A stretch of 10,847 nt of DNA from the NCBI GenBank assembly GCA_910578235.1, contig CAJTPP010000039.1, forward strand, positions 1 through 10,847, in the 5' to 3' direction. The translations under genes were made by a program, and so were the position numbers. The notes beneath the pieces are model-generated. The model was not told the origin of the DNA. It worked only from the letters and a program-made list of their open reading frames with translations, and searched no databases. This document shows, one piece after another, positions 5,176 to 10,847 of this stretch. Each line of letters starts with the position of its first letter. Within the stretch, counting starts at the first letter, position 1. This DNA comes from an uncultured Clostridia bacterium (GTDB taxonomy: Bacteria; Bacillota; Clostridia; UBA1381).

Positions 5176-6555
5176 TTATATTGCATTATAATTCTTTTGT
5201 GGGTTCAACATATTCTGCAGTTTTTCAGCCGCTGCCGCGTCCGCTGATTGTATGGCGTGGGTGTATATGTTGAGCGTTGTACTCTTGTTAGCGTGTCCGA
5301 GTCGCCCTGATACGGTCGCAATGTCAACGCCTCCGGCAATAAGCAAGGTCGCTGAAACATGCCGCAGGGTGTGAATATGAGCGTCAGGCAGGTTATGACG
5401 TTTTATAAACTTTCTGAACCACGAAGAAATCGTGTCCGGGAACATAGGCGCGCCATTCGAGGCGGTGAACACCTTGCCGCTGTCTTTCCATTGGTCACCC
5501 ATACTTAAACGGTGCTTCGACTGCTCAATCTTATATAGTCTCAACAGCTTAACCATATCATCAGGAATATTTACCACTCTTTCAGAATGCTTTGATTTGG
5601 GTGTATCCTCATATACGCCCCTATTCGGTGTGTAAAGCAATGCCTTTGTTATATGCACTATTCCTTTGTCAAGGTCTATATCCGTCCAATTTAAGCCGCA
5701 CAATTCGCCTCGGCGTACACCTGTGTATAATATAAGCATTATCGCGGTTCTGTATTTAATCGGCTCGTCCTGTAAGCATTGTATCAGTTCTGCAAGCTGT
5801 TTTTCATCAAGTACCGCCGCTTCTTTATATTCAACGTGCGGCGGTTTAACACGACTGCAGGGGTTTGACAGTATTATTTGCCACTGTACCGCCGCTGTAA
5901 GCATAGATGATAATACGCGGTGATATTTAGCTATTGTCGAGGCGGCGAGGCGGTTATCGCTCTCTATGGGTGAAAATAAGCCCTTAATCTGTAGTGCCTC
6001 TGTTAGCTTGTCCGCGGTTGATTTTGATACTGTACCGCCGTTTATACATTGTCTGAGGGTGTTCTCGGATATGTCCGCGCTTTCAGCAAGTGCATTTTGA
6101 GTAAAGCCCGATTGCTTTATAATTTCCTTTAAATTATCAATAGACTTGTACTTTATATCCTCCCTCACACCGTCCTCAGCAAGGTTATTGTAAAACTCCA
6201 TTATGTGGTGTGGCTGTAATCTGTCAAGGCGAATATGACCGAGTGCTTTTAATATACGCGGCATAAGTCCTTTGTAGCCTTGTACACTACGTTCCTTTAG
6301 TTGCTTTTCGGCATAGTCCTTGAACCAACGCTCTGAAAACTCTGCAAGGGTGATGTTGCCGTCTAAGAATTGCCCTGTCTGACATTTTTCCTCAAAGAGT
6401 ACCGCCTGTCGGTCAAGCTCCTTTTCAATTTGCCGCCGCGTCATATTCGGCTTTGGTGTCCACGTCATACGCTTTTTAATCTGCTTGCCCTCGTTGTTGT
6501 AGCCACACGATACCGTTATCCGGTAACTACCGCCACGTTGCTCAATCGTTGCCAT
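5176..6555 (-). CDS. int: Tyrosine-type site-specific integrase with inserted HTH segment
   Basis: Catalyses integration and excision of the element through a covalent phosphotyrosine intermediate. The 459-residue protein has three expected parts: an N-terminal AP2-like arm-binding domain (about 1-65), a SAM-like core-binding domain (about 70-220) and a catalytic domain (about 245-445). Visible catalytic residues are Arg281 in TGVRRGEL, Lys320 or Lys322 in the beta-hairpin, His395 and Arg398 in HTLRH, His421 in RLGH and Tyr431 in IYTH. Unusually, about 60 residues (137-197, genomic 5965-6147) interrupt the core-binding domain with an XRE-like helix-turn-helix (GFTQNALAESADISENTLRQ). ATG 6555 has GGGG at 6565-6568 on its strand, nine bases away. 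The gene lies 26 bases after the repressor on the same strand and is probably co-transcribed with it. Confidence 0.96.
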   Translation of the reverse strand: MATIEQRGGSYRITVSCGYNNEGKQIKKRMTWTPKPNMTRRQIEKELDRQAVLFEEKCQTGQFLDGNITLAEFSERWFKDYAEKQLKERSVQGYKGLMPRILKALGHIRLDRLQPHHIMEFYNNLAEDGVREDIKYKSIDNLKEIIKQSGFTQNALAESADISENTLRQCINGGTVSKSTADKLTEALQIKGLFSPIESDNRLAASTIAKYHRVLSSMLTAAVQWQIILSNPCSRVKPPHVEYKEAAVLDEKQLAELIQCLQDEPIKYRTAIMLILYTGVRRGELCGLNWTDIDLDKGIVHITKALLYTPNRGVYEDTPKSKHSERVVNIPDDMVKLLRLYKIEQSKHRLSMGDQWKDSGKVFTASNGAPMFPDTISSWFRKFIKRHNLPDAHIHTLRHVSATLLIAGGVDIATVSGRLGHANKSTTLNIYTHAIQSADAAAAEKLQNMLNPQKNYNAI

Positions 6556-6581
6556 TATTCGTCACCCCAATATTCAAAAAT

Positions 6582-7253
6582 TTATTTTTGCTCCTTTATA
6601 TTAACTCTATACCATTGAGAATATAGATTTTCACAAAGGTCTTTTACTTCTCCATACTGCGTACATAAATTTATAATTTCCATAAAAAGATTTTGCATAT
6701 CATTAAGTGCGTATTCTATACTTTGTTTTGATAAAATGAAATCAAATAATTCCGTATAATTTAAATCTAAAAGATTTTTTTTGTTTTTCAAGCTTTCTAA
6801 ATTTTCACTAACATCTCTACGTATATTGCAAAGAATATCTATAAAGTCTATATCCATTTCACTATGGGTTCCATTTTTACGTAAATAATACAATTCATTC
6901 ATTAGGAAAAAACTTTGTAAAAAATCATTCATCATATGCATTTTGAATACATTATGTTGATGTTTATTTTTAAACCTTTCTAAAAGTTCAATATTCCTTT
7001 CTGAAAGTCCCGTTAATTTGCCTATATCAACTCTTTCTGAAGAAGTATACCCTTTTGTCCCGAGCAAATAATCAGTTGGAACATCAAAAAAGTTAGATAT
7101 AGCGATAATACTAGCTGTTTTCAAATCTCTTGTTTCATTTTCCCATTGATTTATAGTTTCACGTTTTACATTTAATTTTTTTGATAATTCAAGTTGTGTC
7201 AATCCTGCTTTTTCCCTAAGTAATCGAATTCTTTCTCCTATCATAGCACACAT
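6582..7253 (-). CDS. XRE-family phage repressor (CI-like)
   Basis: Likely maintains lysogeny by silencing the rightward early promoter and possibly its own. The 223-residue protein starts with a clear helix-turn-helix (about residues 4-62: IGERIRLLREKAGLTQLELS, KKLNVKRETINQWENE, DVPTDYLLG). A helical C-terminal region (about 75-223) follows, rich in Leu, Asn and Lys. I see no Ser/Lys S24 peptidase signature, so LexA-type self-cleavage is unlikely and induction probably uses another signal or an anti-repressor. ATG 7253 was chosen because AGGAGG (complement of 7261-7266) lies seven bases upstream; extension to 7349 would run through the operators. The gene is more AT-rich than its neighbours and lacks the GGCGG motif common elsewhere in the element. 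Confidence 0.9.
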   Translation of the reverse strand: MCAMIGERIRLLREKAGLTQLELSKKLNVKRETINQWENETRDLKTASIIAISNFFDVPTDYLLGTKGYTSSERVDIGKLTGLSERNIELLERFKNKHQHNVFKMHMMNDFLQSFFLMNELYYLRKNGTHSEMDIDFIDILCNIRRDVSENLESLKNKKNLLDLNYTELFDFILSKQSIEYALNDMQNLFMEIINLCTQYGEVKDLCENLYSQWYRVNIKEQK

Positions 7254-7270
7254 TAAAATTCCTCCTAAAA

Positions 7271-7295
7271 TGTTACTCAATAAATCAAGGTAACA
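7271..7295. promoter_or_regulatory. Operator 1 of the lysogeny switch
   Basis: Inverted repeat TGTTAC (7271-7276) and GTAACA (7290-7295), 13 bases apart, in the leader of the repressor gene. The half-site GTTAC is shared with operator 2. Occupancy would affect repressor and integrase expression. Confidence 0.7.
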
Positions 7296-7301
7296 AAATC
7301 C

Positions 7302-7330
7302 TTGACATTTCTTAATTGTTACTGTATAAT
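7302..7330 (+). promoter_or_regulatory. Rightward early promoter
   Basis: TTGACA (7302-7307), 17-base spacer and TATAAT (7325-7330), perfect consensus. It drives the genes starting at 7390. The -10 lies inside operator 2. A leftward promoter for the repressor must lie in the same region, but I could not place it with confidence. Confidence 0.9.
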
Positions 7331-7343
7331 ATAAGAGTAACAA
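7316..7343. promoter_or_regulatory. Operator 2, spanning the -10 of the rightward promoter
   Basis: Perfect 8-bp inverted repeat TTGTTACT (7316-7323) and AGTAACAA (7336-7343). The 12-base spacer contains the TATAAT (7325-7330), so a bound repressor would block RNA polymerase directly. Confidence 0.78.
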
Positions 7344-7389
7344 AAACAAACAATATTGTCAAGCAAAAAATGAAAAGGAGTGAAAATTC

Positions 7390-7575
7390 GTGGCAAACGA
7401 GGATATAAGACGGGAAATGAAAGAAAATAACATTACACAGTGGCAAGTCGCTCATATTCTTGGAGTTTGTGAGCAGACAGTTTTAAGGTGGTTTAGATTT
7501 CCATTAGAGGGAGAACAACGCCAAAAGATAATGTCTGCAATAAAACAGTTAAAGGAGGCGGCGAATAATGGCTGA
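7390..7575 (+). CDS. Small Cro-like HTH protein
   Basis: A 61-residue DNA-binding protein, first gene of the rightward operon, so probably the Cro-type partner of the repressor in the switch. Residues 2-22 (ANEDIRREMKENNITQWQVA) and the following HILGVCEQTVLRWFRFPLE form a helix-turn-helix, with a C-terminal helix near 42-55. It matches a common family of short phage and conjugative-element proteins beginning MANEDIR. The start is GTG at 7390 with AAGGAG (7375-7380) nine bases upstream. Its last eight bases overlap the next gene, implying coupled translation. Binding site and role are inferred from position. Confidence 0.75.
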   Translation: MANEDIRREMKENNITQWQVAHILGVCEQTVLRWFRFPLEGEQRQKIMSAIKQLKEAANNG

Positions 7576-7828
7576 AATAATATCCCTACATAAACCGCCA
7601 CGTATGCGTGGCATAAAACAGGCGATAGAGGAATTACGCGCCGCCGACAGCGGAACGGCATTAACGGAACACGCATTGAGGCGGCTTATATTAAGCGGTG
7701 CATTGCCGTCTGTACGGTGCGGCACAAAGTATCTTATAAATATGGACGTGCTTACCGATTATCTATATAAAGGTTCCTGCGGCGGCGAGGAACTTTCCGC
7801 CGCAGGAATACGCAAAATTGCTGAATAG
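7568..7828 (+). CDS. Excisionase-like HTH DNA-binding protein
   Basis: An 86-residue MerR/excisionase-type protein. Family members bind near attachment sites to steer the integrase towards excision, or act as regulators. The N-terminus has PPRMRGIKQAIEEL (10-23). The core TALTEHALRRLILSGALPSV (30-49), followed by CGTKYLINMDVLTDYL (51-66), is the winged-helix pattern of this family. The ATG lies inside the previous gene, with GGAGG (7554-7558) nine bases upstream. Unlike many excisionases it lies in the early replication operon, not beside int, consistent with switch control. A 12-bp perfect inverted repeat sits in its 3' end (7774-7808). Confidence 0.75.
   Translation: MAEIISLHKPPRMRGIKQAIEELRAADSGTALTEHALRRLILSGALPSVRCGTKYLINMDVLTDYLYKGSCGGEELSAAGIRKIAE
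7774..7808. repeat. Perfect 12-bp GC-rich inverted repeat inside the excisionase-like gene
   Basis: TTCCTGCGGCGG (7774-7785) and CCGCCGCAGGAA (7797-7808) with an 11-base loop, 34 bases before the next start codon. There is no T-tract. In mRNA it would be the most stable hairpin of the early operon; it could be a processing, pausing or protein-binding site, or a by-product of the GGCGG bias. Confidence 0.6.
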
Positions 7829-7841
7829 GCGGTGAAAGCCT

Positions 7842-8603
7842 ATGTCAACGGAAAACGGATATGTAAAAATATATAGAGATATGCTTGATAATCCGGTAGT
7901 ATGCAAAGATAATGACTATTTCAGAGTGTGGTTATACCTTTTATTAACCGCCTCGCATAAAGGCTATTTTGCTATATTTAACGGCAAAAAAATAGAGTTA
8001 AGAGCCGGACAGCTTATAACAGGCCGGAAGTCAATAGCGGAAAAATGTAACATCTCGGAAAGCAAGGCACAAAGAATTTTAAAATCCTTTAAAATCGAAC
8101 ATCAGATTGAACAGCAAACAAGCAATAAAAATCGCTTAATTACTATATTGAATTGGGATAAATACCAAAATAGTGAACACCTGATTGAACAACAAGTGAA
8201 CATCAAACGAACATCAAATGAACAACAAATGAACACAAACAAGAATGTAAAGAATGATAAGAACGTAAAGAATATAAAAGAAAATATAAAAAGAAAAGCC
8301 AGCGATTATAAGTCTGTAATAAATGCTTATACCAATGATGAAAATTTAATAAATTCCATATACGGATTTATTGAAATGCGTAAGGCTATTAAAAAGCCGC
8401 TCACTGAAAATGCGCTGAAACTGATTTTTAACAAATTAGATAAATTATCAAATATCGAGGTCGATAAGGTAGAGATATTAAATCAAAGTACAATGAATAG
8501 TTGGCAAGGAGTGTTTCCTTTAAAAAAAAATAATGGAGGTACGGAGAATGGAAGCAATAAGCAATATAATGGCGATGACTACTCAGACATTGGCTGGGAA
8601 TAA
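7842..8603 (+). CDS. DnaD-like phage replication initiator with internal iterons
   Basis: A 253-residue initiator-type protein expected to bind the element's origin and help load the helicase with the next gene product. The N-terminal winged-helix region (about 5-108) has GYVKIYRDMLDNPVV, ELRAGQLITGRKSIAEKCNI and a closing ILNWDKYQ, all typical of phage replisome-organiser proteins. A Gln/Asn/Lys-rich linker (about 112-155) is encoded by tandem DNA repeats that look like iterons. The C-terminal segment (about 158-228) ends in ILNQSTMNSWQGVFPLK, the conserved tail of DnaD-like phage proteins. The Shine-Dalgarno AGGCGGTG (7827-7834) is seven bases from the ATG and lies at the end of the previous gene. 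Its last 56 bases overlap the helicase-loader gene. Confidence 0.82.
   Translation: MSTENGYVKIYRDMLDNPVVCKDNDYFRVWLYLLLTASHKGYFAIFNGKKIELRAGQLITGRKSIAEKCNISESKAQRILKSFKIEHQIEQQTSNKNRLITILNWDKYQNSEHLIEQQVNIKRTSNEQQMNTNKNVKNDKNVKNIKENIKRKASDYKSVINAYTNDENLINSIYGFIEMRKAIKKPLTENALKLIFNKLDKLSNIEVDKVEILNQSTMNSWQGVFPLKKNNGGTENGSNKQYNGDDYSDIGWE
8096..8240. repeat. Iteron-like array, candidate replication origin
   Basis: Eight copies related to GAACATCAAA begin at 8097, 8109, 8175, 8187, 8198, 8209, 8220 and 8231. The last five are spaced exactly 11 bp apart, one helical turn, and two copies at 8198 and 8209 are identical decamers. The array lies inside the initiator gene, as origins do in lambda O and many Firmicutes phages. 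It is followed by A-rich DNA with an imperfect 18-bp tandem repeat (8241-8258 and 8259-8276, 14 of 18 identical), a plausible unwinding region up to about 8298. Confidence 0.72.
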
Positions 8604-9399
8604 AAAATTTAAATATAAAGTCTTGGAGCGTTGCGAAACTTGCGGAGAGGCTATAAAATTACAAGAGCCTCTTTTCGGTAAGGAAGTAGGCGCAACGTGT
8701 AGATGTTTCAGAGAAAAACAGGAAAGAGAAGAACAGGCGCGGCGGCTTGCAGAGGCGGAATATGAACGTCGAAAAGCAAAAGCTAACAGTCTTATGGACG
8801 AAAAGGCACAAGCGGCGGTTTTTGATGGTTTGATTATTGATGACGATAATAGAAGATACATACAGGCGGCAAAAAATTATTGTGAACATTGGTCTGAAAA
8901 TTATAAGGAAAACAGAGGTTTATTATTTTACGGTGGTACAGGCAGAGGCAAAACAACGCTTGCGTGCTGTATTGCAAATCGTCTTACTGATGATGGCATA
9001 AATGCAAAGGCAATGACGGTAAATTCACTGATACAGAGAGTAAAGGACCGCTTTAGAAATAATGGAGAGAATGGCGAAACAGCATTAAAAGCGGAAATAA
9101 AAGCTGCGTCATTACTTATACTTGATGATTTAGGAGCTGAACAAAAAACAGATTGGTCTACTGTTTTTCTGTATGAAATCATTGACGAACGATACAGAAG
9201 CGACAAACCGACTATTGTAACAACTAATTTATCGTTAAAACAGCTAAGAGAACATCTTACGGATAAATATGGCGTGCCGCGTGCTTTTGACAGATTGGTT
9301 GAGGGACTTACTCCGGTAGAATTTCAGTGTCGCAATTACAGAAAAGAACAAGCTAAAGTAAATAAAAGTGATTATGATTTTTTCGGAGGCATTAAATGA
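8548..9399 (+). CDS. dnaC: DnaC-type helicase loader ATPase
   Basis: AAA+ ATPase of the DnaC/DnaI family, expected to load the host replicative helicase at the origin with the preceding initiator. The 283-residue protein has a small N-terminal zinc-binding part with Cys29-x2-Cys32 and Cys51-x-Cys53, then a charged helix (57-85). The ATPase core follows: Walker A GGTGRGKTT (129-137), Walker B LLILDDLGAE (189-198), sensor 1 TIVTTN (222-227) and an arginine-finger-like GVPRAFDRL (242-250). ATG 8548 is preferred over 8533: GGAGG at 8535-8539 gives an 8-base spacing, and the upstream ATG overlaps it. The start lies 56 bases inside the initiator gene, so the two are translationally coupled. The gene could be called a generic ATP-binding protein, but context favours a loader. 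Confidence 0.9.
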   Translation: MEAISNIMAMTTQTLAGNKKFKYKVLERCETCGEAIKLQEPLFGKEVGATCRCFREKQEREEQARRLAEAEYERRKAKANSLMDEKAQAAVFDGLIIDDDNRRYIQAAKNYCEHWSENYKENRGLLFYGGTGRGKTTLACCIANRLTDDGINAKAMTVNSLIQRVKDRFRNNGENGETALKAEIKAASLLILDDLGAEQKTDWSTVFLYEIIDERYRSDKPTIVTTNLSLKQLREHLTDKYGVPRAFDRLVEGLTPVEFQCRNYRKEQAKVNKSDYDFFGGIK

Positions 9400-9410
9400 G
9401 GTAAAAAGAT

Positions 9411-9875
9411 ATGGCAAAGGGAAAATATGAACAGTGGTTAACGCCTGATAGCTTGCTTCAAATTGAGGCTTGGGCGCGTGATGGATTTACAGATGAACAG
9501 ATTGCAAAAAATATGGGAATATCATATTCCACATTGCGCGTATGGCGTGATAAATATTCGGCACTTTCGGCGGCCTTAAAAAAGGGAAAAGAAATTGTTG
9601 ACATTCAAACGGAAAATGCATTACTAAAAAGAGCATTAGGCTACACAACCGAAGATATAAAAGAAACATATGACGCTGACGGAAATTTAACTACTCGCGT
9701 TATCACAAGAAAATCAGTTCCGCCCGATGTTACGGCTTGTATAATATGGCTGAAGAACCGCCGCCCGGATAAATGGGGCGATAAAGCTACAGATAAAGCA
9801 GAAAACGAACAACATCAAAGTATTGTATTTGAGATAGTCGCCGCCTCCGCAGTACAGAATAATGAAAAAGAATAG
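9411..9875 (+). CDS. HTH protein resembling phage terminase small subunit
   Basis: A 154-residue DNA-binding protein. An N-terminal helix-turn-helix covers about 17-48 (WARDGFTDEQIAKNMGISYS, then TLRVWRDKY). A helical and beta-containing middle follows (52-100), and the segment PDVTACIIWLKNRRPDKWGDK (105-125) is a hallmark shared by many phage small-terminase-like proteins. Small terminases recognise the packaging site and hand DNA to the large terminase. Annotations for this family vary between transposase-like HTH protein and small terminase, so the packaging role is inferred. GAGG (9398-9401) is nine bases upstream of the ATG. The gene starts 11 bases after the helicase loader and precedes the sigma factor; no large terminase is in view. 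Confidence 0.65.
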   Translation: MAKGKYEQWLTPDSLLQIEAWARDGFTDEQIAKNMGISYSTLRVWRDKYSALSAALKKGKEIVDIQTENALLKRALGYTTEDIKETYDADGNLTTRVITRKSVPPDVTACIIWLKNRRPDKWGDKATDKAENEQHQSIVFEIVAASAVQNNEKE

Positions 9876-9879
9876 CTAT

Positions 9880-9915
9880 GCGGCGGATAGCCGTATTACT
9901 ATACCTTTCCGCCGC
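9880..9915. repeat. GC-rich inverted repeat between the terminase-like gene and the sigma gene
   Basis: GCGGCGGA (9880-9887) with TCCGCCGC (9908-9915) and a 20-base loop, starting four bases after the stop codon. The following DNA lacks a clean T-run, so it is at best a weak terminator or a processing site. No clear promoter is seen before 9973. Confidence 0.45.
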
Positions 9916-9972
9916 CGCGCGTGATATTTTATAAGCCTGTATATATTTTATCATACGGAAGGCGGAATATCA

Positions 9973-10847
9973 ATGACAAACGAGGAAATTATAAAATTTA
10001 TCAAGCAGGGCGATACTTCCTTAATGGCTGACCTATATAAACAAAATAAACGGTTTATATTCGCACTTGTAAAGCATATCGGAATACAGCCAGATAATTA
10101 CGAGGACGCAATGCAGGACGCTTATTTCGGACTTCACGAGGCGGTAAACGGCTTTGATGAAAGCACGGGATATAATAAATTCTTGACGTATGCAAAATAT
10201 CACATACAGGGCGCAATACAGCGCGGACAAAGTGATGTTTTAAATATTCCCGAACATATCAGAGATACAGCAAGAAAAATCAAACGTATGCAAGATGAAC
10301 TCGCCGCCTCGATTGGAAGATTACCCTCAATGACAGAATTGAGCGATAAGACGGGTTTTGACATTGAAACGATAAAGTATACTCTTAATGCTGTAAAGCC
10401 CGTAAAATCTATTTATGAGCCTATGGGCGATGATACAGATAATTTAACTGTTGCTGATAGCATAGAGGACACTTCAATCACATTTGAGGACGATATTGCC
10501 GCCGCTGATAAAAGACAGTATGTAAACGGAGTAATCAACGAGGCGGTAAATGAATTGCCTGAGGCGGAAAAAGAAGCTATAAGATTATTTTATTTTGGGA
10601 ATATGACATATCCGGATATTGCGGCGGCAAAAAACATTTCTATATCTGATGTTAGACGTGATACGGCAAGAGGATTAAGAAAACTCCGAAGCTCCGATAT
10701 AGCGGATTTGCGTCTTGATGAAACGATTGACCGCCAAACATCATTTTATCATCATAGGGGACTAAATACATTCAACACCACTTGGACAAGTGCGACAGAG
10801 CAGACAGTAATTGAACGTGAGAGGATAGAAAAGAAAATTATAGACGC
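9973..10847 (+). CDS. Phage-type sigma-70 family RNA polymerase sigma factor (3' end beyond window)
   Basis: An open frame of 291 codons runs off the right edge. It would direct host RNA polymerase to element promoters, probably late or packaging genes. The region 2 helices are at about 15-85, with NYEDAMQDAYFGLHEAV and TGYNKFLTYAKYHIQGAI. A region-3-like segment lies at 100-140 (GRLPSMTELSDKTGFDIETI), and region 4 at about 192-240 (NELPEAEKEAIRLFYFGNMT, then PDIAAAKNISISDVRRDTAR). An uncommon C-terminal extension of over 50 residues follows (SFYHHRGLNTFNTTWTSATE at 257-276, then a charged helix), which I associate with sigma factors on Firmicutes mobile elements; it implies the stop is close. 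The ATG is preceded by GGAAGGCGG (9957-9965). Confidence 0.88.
   Translation, partial: MTNEEIIKFIKQGDTSLMADLYKQNKRFIFALVKHIGIQPDNYEDAMQDAYFGLHEAVNGFDESTGYNKFLTYAKYHIQGAIQRGQSDVLNIPEHIRDTARKIKRMQDELAASIGRLPSMTELSDKTGFDIETIKYTLNAVKPVKSIYEPMGDDTDNLTVADSIEDTSITFEDDIAAADKRQYVNGVINEAVNELPEAEKEAIRLFYFGNMTYPDIAAAKNISISDVRRDTARGLRKLRSSDIADLRLDETIDRQTSFYHHRGLNTFNTTWTSATEQTVIERERIEKKIID

Larger units (their letters stand above)
4087..10847. mobile_element. Left end of an integrated prophage or phage satellite (partial)
   Basis: Everything right of the tRNA has the gene order of a temperate element. In order: cargo nuclease, leftward integrase and repressor, divergent operators, rightward Cro-like and excisionase-like regulators, replication initiator with internal iterons, helicase loader, a terminase-small-like protein and a phage-type sigma factor. 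No large terminase, portal, capsid or conjugation gene is in view, so a complete prophage, a defective one or a phage-inducible island are all possible. The left border is assigned to the tRNA by inference. The right border is beyond the window. Confidence 0.82.

Noticed and set aside
4872..5186. Leftward 104-codon frame antisense to the PBECR4 gene end
   Set aside because: It crosses the terminator, overlaps the real gene and the integrase end, and shows no recognisable domain or ribosome site.
7254..7349. N-terminal extension of the repressor by 32 residues
   Set aside because: The extension would translate the operators and promoter; ATG 7253 has a perfect AGGAGG.
8096..8276. CRISPR array
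   Set aside because: The repeats are 10-18 bp, tandem without spacers, and in frame in a coding gene; iterons fit better.
8583..9206. Antisense frames across the helicase loader
   Set aside because: Shadows of an AAA+ gene with intact Walker motifs; no independent start signals.
10033..10230. Leftward 65-codon frame near the right end
   Set aside because: It lies wholly inside the sigma-factor gene on the other strand, without a ribosome site or known domain.

Overview
The window looks like Firmicutes, class Clostridia. DNA is AT-rich, promoters are sigma-A type (TTGACA/TATAAT), ribosome binding sites are strong GGAGG, terminators are intrinsic, and an rpsU-yqeY pair is present. No species can be named from the sequence alone.

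Positions 1-4086 read as host chromosome. They carry galE (UDP-glucose 4-epimerase) with its own terminator, a secreted protein with a copper-amine-oxidase-type stalk domain and degenerate SLH-like segments, the rpsU-yqeY operon behind a consensus promoter, and a tRNA-Thr(CGU) gene with an encoded CCA end.

From just past the tRNA to the right edge the window is the left end of an integrated element (prophage or phage satellite), probably inserted at the tRNA-Thr 3' end. The first cargo is a perfect-consensus promoter, a structured leader RNA of about 165 nt ending in an intrinsic terminator, and a stand-alone PBECR4-domain protein (predicted RNase-fold nuclease). This is the architecture of RNA-antitoxin/toxin loci. 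A strong terminator separates it from a convergent leftward pair: a tyrosine integrase with an inserted helix-turn-helix segment, and an XRE repressor.

A divergent control region follows, with two inverted-repeat operators, one spanning the -10 of the rightward promoter. Rightward genes are a Cro-like HTH protein, an excisionase-like HTH protein, a DnaD-like replication initiator with an internal iteron array (candidate origin), a DnaC-type helicase loader, a terminase-small-subunit-like HTH protein, and a phage-type sigma factor that runs off the window.

The logic is a lysogeny switch: repressor and integrase on the left are set against replication, a packaging-like protein and an alternative sigma factor on the right, with a candidate toxin module between integrase and attachment site. 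The right end and second attachment site lie outside the window, so prophage and satellite cannot be separated. Across the element the pentamer GGCGG/CCGCC is strongly over-represented compared with the host flank, except in the toxin and repressor modules and the iteron region.
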